From positions 17,506,240 through 17,570,239 of the forward strand of contig NC_135561.1 of the NCBI RefSeq assembly GCF_964340395.1: 64,000 nt of DNA, in the 5' to 3' direction. Positions within the stretch are counted from its first letter, which is position 1. Each line of letters opens with the position of its first letter. Positions 1-27,300 of the stretch are shown piece after piece. The notes beneath the pieces were generated by a model. That model searched no databases. It saw only the letters and a list, made by a program, of their open reading frames with translations, and was not told the origin of the DNA. The stretch is from Glandiceps talaboti (taxonomy: Eukaryota; Hemichordata; Enteropneusta; Spengelidae). Both the position numbers and the translations under genes were made by a program.

Positions 1-478
1 GTACATGTATTAGAATGAGTAAGCAGAGGTTTTAAAATTGAAAGCCATGAGAAATTCTACTTGTCCATTGGGACAAGTACTTTCTAAATCACTTGCCCAG
101 TGCTTCAAATCACTTGTCTGGGACAAGTAAAATGTCCAAGCCTCCAAGTCATATTTTTGAAAGTCTGTGATTGTGTGTTTTTTGAACAAAAATCATATTT
201 TTTTCCCCCCAAATCACACACCGGTGGTAAGATCATTTTGATTTGAACAATCTCCCAACTAGACACCCAAGGTAATATACCCACCAAATATCATGGCAAT
301 GGGGCCGGCACTTTTTGACTTTAAGTTGTTTACACAGACAGACAGACAGACAAACAACAGACAGACAGACACTTTTCAATGCCTATACATGTAGCACTAT
401 TGAACCTAAGAAGTTCAGTTGTGCTAAAAATGATAAAAATTTCCAGTCCATATGAGGTGATATAGTTAGTATAGATAC
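1..478. other. ADAM17 intron, no gene seen
   Basis: Intronic sequence with a (GACA)n tract at about 335-371. I found no further ADAM17 exon here; the next one must lie left of the window. Confidence 0.6.
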
Positions 479-13938
<13,460 letters not shown>

Positions 13939-15134
13939 GATTAGGTGCAAATAACTACGTATAAACTACAACTGTGCGAACTGTTTGATTTCAACTACGA
14001 TTTGATTTATCGAAATAAAGCACAACAGCGCGAACTCGTCTGCGTTATCAACTGTACAGCGCCATCTTGGGGAAATACCCTTCCCAGAGTGCAACATAAC
14101 ATAAGCTAAGTTTTGGCTCGTACAAGCACAAGTTAGCTTCCAGTTAAAATTTGCCTAAATTCCCTGTAAAATATTGTATGCGCGAATTATAGCGATTCTT
14201 AATAACTTTAAATATTCATGGGTAAATCTTTTCGATTGTTTTGTGAGGTTTTGTCTACATTTGACAACTTTTAATCGAAGTGGACATACTTGGAAAATTT
14301 CTTCTAAAAAGGGTGACCCCAAGCGCCATTTCATATCTGGGGTCACAGCTGTGTTAGCAACGTTTCGACGGACCGCCGTGTTTCTGGACTTTTCGCCGTA
14401 AGTATTAGCAGAATTCGCGACTAGTTTTACCTTTATCATTTTGGATAAGTTCTTTTAAACCCATTTTCAAAATTTGAAACGATTCTGTGTTTATTTTATT
14501 GACATTTACCATCCGAAATCGTTGGTAAACGTTTCTGTCGAGCCCAAATTCCATTGGACTTCTGCCATCACGTGTTTCCCCCTTTACGTCTTCATCGTGT
14601 TTTGTCGGAAACGAAAAGTGAAACTCCAACACAAACTTCAGACATGAAGTCAATAGTTATTAATACTCTTTACTAAACATTTAGTTCACTATTAATTGAA
14701 TTACAACATAGCATATAATGACAAACAAAAAACCGGCTCTCAATGATGGCGCGGCAATCAAACCGTCCAAAAATGTAGTTCCAGGAAGATGACTGGTGAA
14801 AAACCAGCATCGTGCATTTAAACGTCAAGGTGTCAACTGCACAAACATACTTCCCTTTTCACCACAAAATGTTTTAATGCATTGTCGAATTACAGATTAT
14901 AGCACCAGAAAAAATTGTGTCATTAATGTTAAACAGCCAGGCATAACGTCCCAATCTAGACATCATAACCACAAGAAATTTTGATACTGAGCTGGTGACA
15001 CTGATACTGTGATAGAGAAACTGTGACTTGATATTCGAGAACAATAAAGTTAACAATTAAAATATCTGCCATCATCACTAGTTTCATAATCAGAAGTGTG
15101 AATTATTTATTGTGTTATTTTCTGTGTTTTGTTG

Positions 15135-15172
<38 letters not shown>

Positions 15173-15185
15173 CCTTGATTTTTAG
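13939..15185. promoter_or_regulatory. Head-to-head ADAM17/SPAG1 promoter region
   Basis: The ATG of minus-strand ADAM17 (13938) and a likely non-coding first exon of SPAG1 (ending 14397 at CGCC/GTAAGTATT) are about 460 bases apart, so the two genes probably share a bidirectional promoter. GCCATCTTGG at 14061-14070 is a YY1-like core; a second ATGGCGC-containing site is at 14744-14752. No TATA box is evident. A (TTGA)n tract lies at about 15131-15172. Confidence 0.6.
14061..14070 (-). promoter_or_regulatory. YY1-like element in ADAM17 5' region
   Basis: GCCATCTTGG (reverse CCAAGATGGC) matches the YY1 core AAGATGGC. Such sites commonly sit just downstream of metazoan start sites; here it lies 123 bases upstream of the ADAM17 ATG. 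Confidence 0.5.
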
Positions 15186-15196
15186 GTTGGTACAAG

Positions 15197-15321
15197 ATGT
15201 CTGCCAACATGTTTGGAAGTTCAAGTTCAACAACAAGTGTCCCACTTGAACACCTTGACTATAAATACATTGGGAATTGTACAGATATAAAGGAACTGGG
15301 GAAAATACTGAGAATTCTGAA
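15197..15321 (+). CDS. SPAG1: SPAG1 coding exon 1
   Basis: ATG at 15197, 11 bases after acceptor TTGATTTTTAG, so a 5' non-coding exon lies upstream. Encodes MSANMFGSSSSTTSVPLEHL then DYKYIGNCTDIKELGKILRI; human has IPIEHLDFKYIEKCSDVKHL. Donor GTGAGT. Confidence 0.92.
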
Positions 15322-18300
15322 GTGAGTACAGTGTGTTTTGCTAAGATTATAGAAATCAGGTAACAGTTGATGGAATCCTAGTGAAATTAATGTTGTGTTT
15401 TCTTTTGGTGACAGATCATTTGACATCATTAAAGAGCAAACGTTATTAATACAGCCCAAAGCTGATTTTGTAAGCTGTGTTATTTAATATGAACAACTAC
15501 AGTCGCCACAGTTTGATATGCAATTGATATTCTTGAAGTTCAAATCAAGTGGCTAGGCTACATTTTTTGTAGATTAGTTTTCTCAAAACTATTTTCTAGT
15601 CTCTCACCCACAACTTTAAATCGTTTTCTTTTTTTAGATGTTAATGTTTACTTGTTATTGGTATGTTTACCTCTCTTGTGGGAAATAAATTTCAATTCAA
15701 AAGTACTGAACTTGAAATAATCAATGTTTTGGGTAACGGTCTTTCGGTTTCACCAAAAGTGATCATTAGATTGGGCATATGAATAATACAATGGAGTCTT
15801 GTGAAGTAAATGAACAATGGAGTCTTGTGAAGTGAATGATACATTGATATCAATAACAAGGATAAAATGATAACTATGTATGTATGTATGTATGTATGTA
15901 TGTATGTATGTATGTATGTATGTATGTATGTATGTATGTATGTATGTATGCATTTATGTATGTATGTATGTATGTATGTATGTATGTATGTATGTATGTA
16001 TGTATCATGTATGTGTGGAAAGATCTAACTAAAAACACTATAGAAGGAGTGTGTACATACACTGGTTTGATATCATGTAAATCATTTCAAGAGTATAGTT
16101 AAATTGTCACAAGTAATAATTACTGAAGCTACAAATTGTAAGCTGATATCATGTCTAGAAATTATCATACAATGAGATACTGACTGAATTACTTGGTATG
16201 TGCATTAGGGACGCAGATAAAGGACAGTACATGTAGTTGGCAGAAACTATGTATTTTTTCGTATAGTCAACTATTTTTTTGAAAATTCTTTGTTTTGACC
16301 ACTATGTACATGTATGATACATAGGGATACTAATTACTATCTATAGTTGGGCAGATTCATACATGTAGGTCTCCTGTGTAGGTTTGACCACCACCATTAC
16401 AGTTTTACCTGCTAATTTAGATGAGCTTCGCCCCAGGGCTTGGGCCTGAGTATTAATTACAACTTTCCCAACTTTTTACTTTCTTCAGTTCTGGAGATGA
16501 AGGTTACTATCCAGACTTGATTAAATACTGTGAGAAGAGAATTGAAGAAATAGAGGGACCTGGAAGGTATGACACAATAAATCATGTGTACACCAATATC
16601 TATTACATCATCAAATGTTGTGTTTATTACCTGTATATGTTATGTGTGCAAAATTATTTCATTCTTATTATAGATTCTCCACTTTTAAAATAAGCACTTT
16701 GTTGAAAAGTAAGAAGATAGTATGATTCCTACCACTCAAACCTTTGATGGTGAACGACCAAATGTTTGACTTAGGAAGTGATTAGTGATTTGTGAATAAT
16801 TTCCATTTTGTCATTTCTGACATTATCATACTAGATCACAGTTGAATTTTTTTTTTTACAAATGTCCCACTTTCCTAGTGTCTCAGAGATAACCAATATT
16901 CCACAAGTGACTCTTCCACTGTCTCAAAGATACGACACTGGTAATCCACCCTTCGATTTAGTAAGATAGGCGCAATCTAGATTATTCTATTGTTTTTTCA
17001 ATGTGGTTGATTACACAAGTAGGTGATAGCGGTTCCTCTGTTGTGTGACTAATCACCCTGTGATCAAGATAGTGTAAACATTGGAAGTCCCAAAAGGGTG
17101 TACTGCGGCAAGTTCATGGAAACTCTGTGATGCCTATAAGCAAACCAACATCCATTCAATAGCTTATCACTATTGTAACAAAATGGTTGCGACAATAGTT
17201 TTAGTTTGTGTCTATCTTATTAAACCGAAGGCTCAGTTACCACAGTAATAACATGAATAGCTGTATCTATGTATATTGGAAAATCTATGTAAGGAAGAAA
17301 ATATTCCCCGAGGCTTTATATTTAGGAGATATATGTTACTCTGTGATTGCTTGTGAACAGTGAAGGAGAATTGGCATAAATGTATATTTGAAATTCTTTT
17401 TGAAAAAAAATGTGTTTATTGTTATATACAAAGCTATCATGTAACAATAGAAAAAGTATGCACAGAATCCCTACAAACACAGAGATTTGTTGCTTAATAA
17501 TCAATTTTGACCAAAATAATCTCATCACGTTGCAAAGTCAACAAGTCACTAAATGGAGACCACTTTCTGAAATGAATGTCCAGCATTGTAATGATAATTA
17601 TTGTCATTAATTCTTGAAAGAATATAATTCAATTTCATATAATTTCATAAGAAATAAAGCAAGACCAGTGAAAGATGGGATTTTATATATTTTAATTCTG
17701 TTGTTGTATCACGGTTTTCTTTAGTCTGTAAGGTACGCCGTGACGGGGCGCCCTCAACCATCGGCCAACCCCTAAAGTGTGAGAGGAGGCCGGTGAGGGC
17801 GAAACGTCACGACGTATCTTACAGTCTAGGTTTTCTTAAGACTCTCACTGTCATTGTTGTCTGGTAATTATTATAATACCTGGTAGGTAGCATGAGATGT
17901 ATTACAATGTTGAATCTAGTATGACTTTATCATGTTTGTAATCTGTAGTTTCAAGAAAATATTGATAACTTCTCCTGGTAATGATATTTAAAAAAATAAA
18001 GTACCTTGGTCAGACACCAAATGTCATATAGCAGGACACTCTATACCCATACTTAACTTGACAGTGGAAATATCGCCGAAAATTAATAAATACACCGGCT
18101 CTCTGACCTGTCTATAATTATCATAACTAAATATGTGGAAAATTATGTGTCTAGATGAGAACAGTAAAATTTTACCAATCTCATGCCCTGTAGTTTAATA
18201 TCACTAGAGGGCAACAAGTGGGCCCTCAAGTGATAGCCAAATTTTGTTGTGAGTCAAAATGATAAAAACTGGCATTTCTTATGAGTCATCACATAGTAAG

Positions 18301-21300
18301 AGATGGGGAAAATACTAAATTTTGGTGTAACACTAGAAATTGTGTGTGTCAATGGTGCATCAAATTGTCTTAGAGGGCACACTGGAGGGTGCCATTTCAT
18401 AAGAAGCAATCACTAGTGGTCATTTATGTATTTTTTCAGTAAATACTTGAGGAAAGACAAACCATTGACGACACCAAGAGACCTTGACAAGGATGAATGG
18501 AGTCAGTTAGATTCAGGCTTTAAGGTAAGAAATTTTAAAGCTTTACAAGGTGAATTTTCACCCTTTTAATTCTTGGATGAAAGTACTTTCATTAATCCTC
18601 TCTCTACCAGGGTGTGTTGGTTTGTACACACAAACCTATAAGTTGAGTAAAATAGGATTAAATATACCTTGATTTTTGTTCTTGTATAAAATAATGATTA
18701 TGTAAATGTTAATGTATGCCTTTGGTGGTATTCAAAATCATCTTCTGGTTTTGTTAGTTTAATTGATGGAATTGGGTAACATTGCACTTAGTTTTCCATG
18801 TTGGGAAACTCCTGTAAAATGTGTTGTTAATCAACGTAGATTAACCTTGTTTTTGGCCTCAAAGTTAGGGCAGTGAACTCCAGGGGTAATATATGTGTAC
18901 ATCTGTGTCTATGGAAAAGGTGCATTAAAGTGGCCGCATACATGAGGATTGGGTATCTAATTCGGATTTTTAATTTAGAAAACAATTTTACCATGGCTTC
19001 CTACTTGAAAAATCAATGCGACACAACATAGACCAAGTCAGTGTTTGTAACTCAATACATTGCAAAAAGCTTACAGATGTCTTTAAAAAAAAGTGTGTTA
19101 TTGTACGTACAATAGCAAATATTTTACACATTTATCAGTCTTTTGTAATGTATTGAATTGCAAACAAGGACTTGACATATTTTGGTTCATGTTGATTTTT
19201 CAAGTGGGACACCATGATAAATTGTTTTAGAAATTAAAAATTTAAAAATCAAAATAAATACTCAATCCTATAAGGATTATAACTATAAGGAAATAAGTAA
19301 ACATGTATATTGATATTGAACCCAGACATGTTTCTGTAAATTGTCAAGTACTAATTGTAAGACATGACATTGAGATACATGTATGGTAAGGCCAAATAAA
19401 AAAAATAATGTGTTTCCAATAACACAACCGACCCTCCAACCCTAAACATTTTTTTGCATGCAAAAATGTAAAATGGTAACAATTTACTTCTATTTCCATC
19501 TACACCTTCATGTCTTTGTCTCATCTATAATCACTTTTTTTCAAAAGTCGAACTCCAGAGAGAAACCAGGTCTTTTTAGACTATAACAGTACAGTCTGCA
19601 TAACGTATTCATCTAATTTACTTATAATTGTCTTCATTTACTTCTTTAACACCTCATCAAACTCTCATGGAAGTATTGTGACCAATGTGTCTTATCTTGG
19701 GGTTGAAGTAATTTTTTAAATATTTAAAAGAAAAAGAAAAGAAAATTCTGCCTTAATACCTACATGTACTCTAATTTCTGATGTCATGCGATCAGAAACG
19801 GACATTTTTTTTTATTTTGCCTATTTATTGGGTTTGTAGGCATGGACCAATGAGATGCAAGAAAAGGATAGTTCTCTGAAGACTAATCCAGCAACGTCAG
19901 CTGATGAGGCCCTTCCACCAATCAGATCAGGTGTTACAATTAACACTAACACAGGAGAGGTGAGATGAAAATTAAAAAAAAAAATTAAAAATAAGAAAGA
20001 CATGATACTGCTTTGATATGTCAGACATTGGTATCAAAGCAGTATCATGTCTTTCTTATTTTTTTTTGATTTGATTTGATTTGATTTGATTTGATTTGAT
20101 TTGATCTAAAAAAAAAAAAAAAGAAGACATTCAGTAAAGTAATAATAATAATACATTCTTGTACCACAACCAAGGGTCCTTATTACTTACGAGTAATGTT
20201 TCACCTGATCAGTTTGACAGGTGCTGTCAAACTGGCCATTTGTTGCCGTGACTTTCCCCGCTAGACCTGAACAGGTGAACCATTACTTGTAAGTAATAAG
20301 AACTCTTGCTCATAGTACAAGAACGTATTTGTTATTCTCAAATTGTTCAAATTACGTCCAAAAGAGTGATTTTCTATCAAAACAGTCCTTCTTTGGACAC
20401 TTGGAAGTCTATGAGATATGGTTATATAATGTTAAACAATCACTTGGCTAAAGTCCACGGGATGTCCCATTATCCTGTAGGGGTGTTTTCATGTTTGTAG
20501 TGTGTTTCTCTCACTGTATGTGTATGTCAGACATTGAATTTCAGTTATACACATTGCCATTGGCAGTATTTTTCTCTAACATGAATTGTTCTTTTTTATT
20601 CCTTTAGGTTACAAATAATGAGGAAAGGCCATTCTACCAACCATCACCAGATCGTATACGGTCTGGTGAGTACCGGAAATGGGATAAATTTGATGTTGAC
20701 AAAGAAATCGAGAAGTTAGATGAGCAAGAAAGCTCAAACACACCAGTAAACAATACAAGTGCTGGTAACAATAAAGCACCTTTGATTGAAGATACCATTG
20801 ATGCTACTGGTAAGTGGATTGATATATTTGTACGTTATCAGCATTAAAAAAATGTGGATATGCATGACTTTATAATCCTATGATAATGATTGATTGCTGG
20901 AATGGAGGTGAGGTGGCGTGGAAAACATTGATGAGATGAGGCATGACGGTTGAATTGAATGTTTTAGTGACAGCTACAGAACTTACTACAGTCACCACAC
21001 TGATGCTTGTGTATGTGTGTGTGTGTGTGTGTGTGTTTGTGTGTGCGTGTGTGCGTGCGTGTGTGTGTACGTGTGTTTCTGTGTGAATGTGAGAGACAAA
21101 CAGACAAGAGAGAGATTTATGTATATCTTTGTAATTATTTATTAAGTGGTATACAGTCTGTAGTACAGTCTGCAAGTGACATGTATACACAAACACAAAA
21201 AGCAGTTTGACCATACATGTATTACATATTAACTATTTTCTGCAAGCATTGACAAATCTATGAATGATTTATTTATTAACTCAGGTCTGTCTTCTCAAGA

Positions 21301-24300
21301 AAGGGAACTGAAGGCAAACCGAGAGAAAGACAAGGGAAATGAGGTAATATAAATAATATTGGCTTTTTGAAATAACAGTACTCAATTGTTATGCATTGTT
21401 AGTAGGATATAAAACTTAACAAGACAATACACATATAGTATCTGGTACTAAGAAAGTCTAAATTTGGTAAAATGAGATTCATGATTGACTTTTTAGCTCC
21501 GCTGTCAGCGAAAGCTGAAAGCGTAGCTTTAGGTATAGGTGGGTATTGAGGTATAGAGAGTAGAGTGAATCATAGGTGTCCGTCAAACTTTTATATTTTT
21601 ACTATCTACTCCGGAAGTGACAGTCGGAATTCTTCGATATTTGGTGTGCATGTTCCCTGGGGGGAGGCTATTCAGATTTGTTCATGCCAAGTTGATCTGT
21701 GCCATTTTAAATTTTTTATGATTTTTTTTCATAAAATGTCATTTTCATCAACTCCTTGAAAACCTCTTATTAGATTGCTTTGATATCTGGCGTGTTGATG
21801 CGCAGGGGGTAGCTTACTCAGATTTGTTAATTTCAAGTCAGCACATCCTCATTTTTATTTTTTATGATTTTTTTTTTGTAATTTGAAAAAAAAAATGAAT
21901 ATGTTAATGAGCATAATGACCGACGCCATATTGGAAATCAGTCGACGAGACTTTAAGTAAACTGCCACTTTTCAAAAGACACTATTGACGTCAAACAAGC
22001 AATGTAATATGTGCTATAGTCATAATTCTACGCATTGGGCGCCCAAATGACAAGCGTTTGTTCGAAACAGGGTTGTAAACTTCAAATCAGTCCGCAACAT
22101 CCTCATTTGCATACTCTATCCTGATTCGACCAGAAGCTGAAGGTGACCTCATTTGACCGAGCGATTTTCCACAGCAAGCATCTTGAGTATCAACACAGGA
22201 CGTTCTTGGTACTCACTAAAATCACACTTCAGACCCACTATAAAAGTGTGATGTTTTCAGATAACATGTAACTTGTGGTTAATTCTATATTGTCGTGCAA
22301 TTTGGAATGACAGTGAACCAGAATTCAGACAACTTGCGTAAGGAAGGGCATGCCAGACATGCGGTTGAAGTTATGGCCGACAGTTCACATGTAAAGTTAA
22401 ACGACATGAACGTGTCTTGCCTTTCCAAAATGCAAATATTTGGCAAGTAAAAATAATTAAAATAATTACAACTTTAATTTGGCTTCAGACTTTGCATTAT
22501 GTTTTGCGTATCTTTCCCCGTTTTACATGTAAATCCGAAAAGGTTCTCTCTCATCATGTCATCAGTGTCAGTGATCATACCGCGCGGGGCTGCTTTGAGT
22601 ACGAGCGAAGTGAGGCATGTTGAGGTATTTTGTTGAGAATTATAAATATTGCGAAATGTCAAGTACAAGGTTTAAATACAATGGAATGATGAAAAAAATG
22701 GCAGAGTCTGCTGACAGGCGCCGGTCACAAGAAACACTGTGAATTAAAATATCAGACGATGTATGTATTAATCGCCGACAATCCACCCGTATGCACGAGG
22801 GACTAACCCGGAAGCAAGTCGTTGTCAGCCATACGTTACAGTGGTAACATCGTCCGAGAAATCGCTGCGTTCAGAGTGTCATTATTCACAGAATTGTTGT
22901 TTTCGAGTGAAAACCCGTCTTGAATTGTATAACTCTAACAAATGAAGACATGTCAAGTTATATTTTGAAAGTTGTATCGCTAGTTTGAGACGATTTTCTC
23001 ACGTACTATAGTACTATCGAGGCTTACTTGGAAGTAGTAGGACCTTACTCCAGTTCATCGGGAAGTTTAGCCAGTCCGATAATTCTTTCTGGTTTAGTTT
23101 ACAACACTTTTGATCAATCACGCAGATTTTGTTGTTGTGATGAAAAGAAATAAAAAAAAGATCATTTCAACCATTTCGTTGTGTTTTCTTTGTGAAAGGT
23201 AACCGAACATGAACGAGTGTTACCACTGTAACGTATGGCTGAGAATGACTCTCTTCCGGGTACTTAACTTGAGATTGTCGCCGTACGGAAACTAAGATGG
23301 CGATTAATACATTTCTTCCCTATATATATATCTACCACAACTAGTACAAGTTGAATGTTGTTGACTTTGTAAATTTGTTAGAAAATTGAAATTCAAATTG
23401 CCTCAAAATTATTTTAGATCCCTAGTTTATTTCATTCATCATTAAAATTTTCCAGGGTTACAGCTGTAAGACACTGGAATTATTTATAGCCAACCTCAAA
23501 ATCCTCTTTTTTTCTTTTTCTTGTGTGCATTTCCCAGTCATTTTTTTCTGAGATTTTGTGCAATTTTTCGTAACAGTAGATTTTTGTTATAAAATGGTGA
23601 CTATGGTATAAAAGTACAATACATTACCAACTTCTGTGTAAAATGTGTTTTATAGTGAGACATCATATGAAACCACTAACCACTTTATTGCATCGCTAAA
23701 ACAAAACTGCATAGTGAAGACCTGAACCACTTCTACATGTCACCAAAATAAAAAATTAAATTAAAAAAAAAAAACAGCGGAGCTATTCTGACCGATAGGT
23801 CGCTTGTATTTCATTATATTGATATAAAAATCAACAAGAGATGAAAGTGTGATTCTGTACTCACCAATTTTTATTTCCAAGATTTCATATAAATCAGTCA
23901 TTCAATATCAATCAGATTTCTATAGCACCATTATTTCTAGAGCAATTTTCTGTTCAGTAGCGCTGAATGGCTAAAGCACACCATATACATTGTACTTTAG
24001 TGAACAAGTAAGTCTTCAATTTTGTTTTGACAATCCAGGCTGGCGGCTTTGCGAATAAATCATTCATTCATTTGTCAATATACTGAGGTCATATGTTACT
24101 GTATTTACAGGCATTCCGTGCCAATGATTATGCTGAAGCTGAGGTTTACTATTCTAGAAGTATATCTTTAGTACCATCACCTGCTGCCTATAATAACAGG
24201 GCCTTAACAAGTAAGTTACACTTTAAAAGCTGAATTAACTATGCCTACTTAATATTGGGCAATGAGTGTGAGGCAGGTTTTGCCTATTAAAGTGGCCATA

Positions 24301-27300
24301 TGGATGAGGATTGGGTATTTATTTTGGATTTATAAAATAATTTTGTCATGGCTTCCTACTTGAAAAATCAATATGAAACAAATCCTTGTTTGTAACTCCA
24401 TACATTGCAAAACATTGATAAATTTGTAAAATTTATTGTACATATACAATAACAAACATTGTACAAATTGTTAAAATAACTTTTTATAATTTATTGAGTT
24501 ACAAACACAGATGTGGTCTATGTTGTTTCACACTGATTTTCCAAGTAGGAAGCAATTGTTCTACAAATTAACAATCCAATTTGAAAATAAATACCTAATC
24601 CTCAGCCATATGGCCACTTTAAGCATAATTTTTCATGACCAAAAATGTTCATCAGCTTGGTATGACAAATGATTTCTATTAGCCTATTTATGGCACCTGT
24701 GATATATTCTGTTCAATATCTCATACCTAAGCTTTTAACTCGAATTGCCAAAAGCTGTTCATATGGTTTGAAAATCTCAATGCATTATTGCCCAATCAGC
24801 TTATCGTCACCCTGGAGTATTCAAATGTATGCAGATGACACACATGCAAATGGAGTGTATGCAGATGATACACATGCAAATGAAGTGTATGCAGATGATA
24901 CACATGCAAATGAAGTGTATGCAGATGATACACATGCAAATGAAGTGTATGCAGATGATACACATGCAAATGAAGTGTATGCAGATGATACACATGCAAA
25001 TGAAGTGTATGTAGATAAATACATGTGACATGAAGCTGAGATGCCAAAACATTGATGTGTCAGATTTTGTATATTTATACTTTGAGTTATTCTTTTGTCA
25101 CATTAGGAATCAGACAGAAGAAATTCAAAGAAGCCTTAGAAGATTGTAATGTTGTACTTGCACTTGAACCTGACAATGTCAAAGGTAGGTGTATAGTTCT
25201 TAACTTGAACCTGACAATGTCAAAGGTAGGTGTATACATGTAGTTCTTAACTTGAACCTGACAATGTCAAAGGTAGGTGTATAGTTCTTACCTTAAACCT
25301 GACAATGTCAAAGGTAGGTGTATAGTTCTTACCTTAAACCTGACAATGTCAAAGGTACGTGTATAGTTCTTAACTTGAACCTGACAATGTCAAAGGTAGG
25401 TGTATAGTTCTTACCTTAAACCTGACAATGTCAAAGGTAGGTGTATAGTTCTTACCTTAAACCTGACAATGTCAAAGGTACGTGTATAGTTCTTAACTTG
25501 AACCTGACAATGGGTAAATTATTTACATTCAGAGCCATTACAAAATAGAGGAATAATTTTCTTTAGAATATGTTCACAAGAGTCCTAACAGGTATATGTT
25601 GAATCACAGAAGAGGGTTATCAGATGGCTGGTTTGATATCATATTTGCATAAAGCGAATGTGCTATAATGGTGATTTTCATTTTATCAAATCACAAAGGC
25701 AATCAGAAATCACAAAATGGTTTGATGTCCTTTGTTACCTTGTTCATGGAGAACACTGTGAACTTATTCAGTTATATTACCATTGTATCGTATAGAGTTA
25801 ATTTCAATAATTCCAAAATTACAATTATGTTCCAGGCTACATGAGAAGAGGAGTTGCAAAGAAGGGACTCAAGGATTATAATAATGCTAAGAAAGATTTC
25901 CAACATGTGTTATCTCTTGAACCCAATAACAAGAAAGCTAAGGTAAATACATTTACTTTGACTGAGATGTCTAACATATTGCATTCTTTTGATGCAGTAC
26001 ATAACTTTAAGTGAAGCAAAATAATGTCGCTCTGTAAGACTGCATATTTTGTGAATACGTCTTTATTTCCCATCCTGTTGTGGCCCTTTAGAGGGGTGAT
26101 TAGTGTAGGGCTTCTTTCTACTTTTAGTGCTATGTAATGTTCTGTAAACGTTGTGTCCCTCTGCCTGCAATGCCCCCCCCCCCCCCCCCCAGGCAATGGC
26201 CTTGCTCTGTTGATGTGTGAGGGCGCCCCACAAAGTGTATGCACCTTAAAGACTACATGCATTGTACTAGAGGTGCATTTTTCAACAAAGTGCGCCCTCA
26301 CCCTTCATTCATTATCTCAGATAGAGTTGTTTCAAAGAATACTTTGTAGTATACACTTATTATGAGATGTTATGATTTTATGATGTACACATTTGTCATT
26401 GTAATCTCAACAGGATCTACTGGCAGAGATTGCAACTGAGGAAGCAAAGCAACAGAAATCATCTCAAAACAAGAAAAGTTCATCTGGTAAGAGGGTCATG
26501 ATTCAGGAAGTGGATGGTGATTCTGATGATGATGAAGAGGAAGAGGATTCTGGGGCAACAGGAAGTGATGTCAGTGGCACAGGAAATGATGTCAAGGAGA
26601 ATGCAAATAAGGATAGTGAAGTTGTTGACACTGTGAAGTTTCTTCCCAATGGTGACATTGAAAAAGAACAGAAAGTTCCAAATGATAACCCAGATGGGAA
26701 CGTTTTAAGAACTAATGTAAATTCTGAGAAAAGTGCTGACGCATTGTTAAAGGAGCCAGAGAAGAATGATTCAAAATTAGGAGATATATGGACAGAGGAA
26801 GACGATGAAGATGTAGAAATGCAGGAAGTACCAGAATATGATGATATGCAAATGAGAGAAGAGGTCACAGGTCAGGATGCAAATGCAGAGGGTGCTTCTC
26901 AAGATGAGGCTAAGAAAGCCGAAAATCAACAAGGAGTTGAAAAAGTAAGCTCCGAAACTACTTCAGAAGCAACTGAAAATGTTGCAAACTCACAAACTGA
27001 TGATAATGCTAAACGAAGTTCAGAAAACACTAAAAATGTAGAAACACGTAACTCAGGAATTGTTGAGAATGAAAACGTAGCAGTGAAAGAAGAAGCGCCA
27101 CAGGCTGTACAACCTCCACCTCCATTGCCAGATTCAGTAGTGTTCTTGAAGAATCACGGTAACGAGTTGTACAAAGCTGGACAGTATGGAGAAGCCATTG
27201 AAAGATACAGCAAGGCAATTGGCAAACTAAAACCAGGTATGATTGATTATGACGTGTATTTCATTTAGTATAAACTAGTATTAGATTTCCATACCTAGTA

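Noticed and set aside
14174-14401. 75-codon frame in the SPAG1 upstream region as a gene
   Set aside because: No family resemblance; its 3' end coincides with a GTAAGT donor, so it is better read as a non-coding first exon.
24669-25047. Repeat frames upstream of SPAG1 exon 8
   Set aside because: Caused by the 30-bp unit being a multiple of three; all six frames behave alike.
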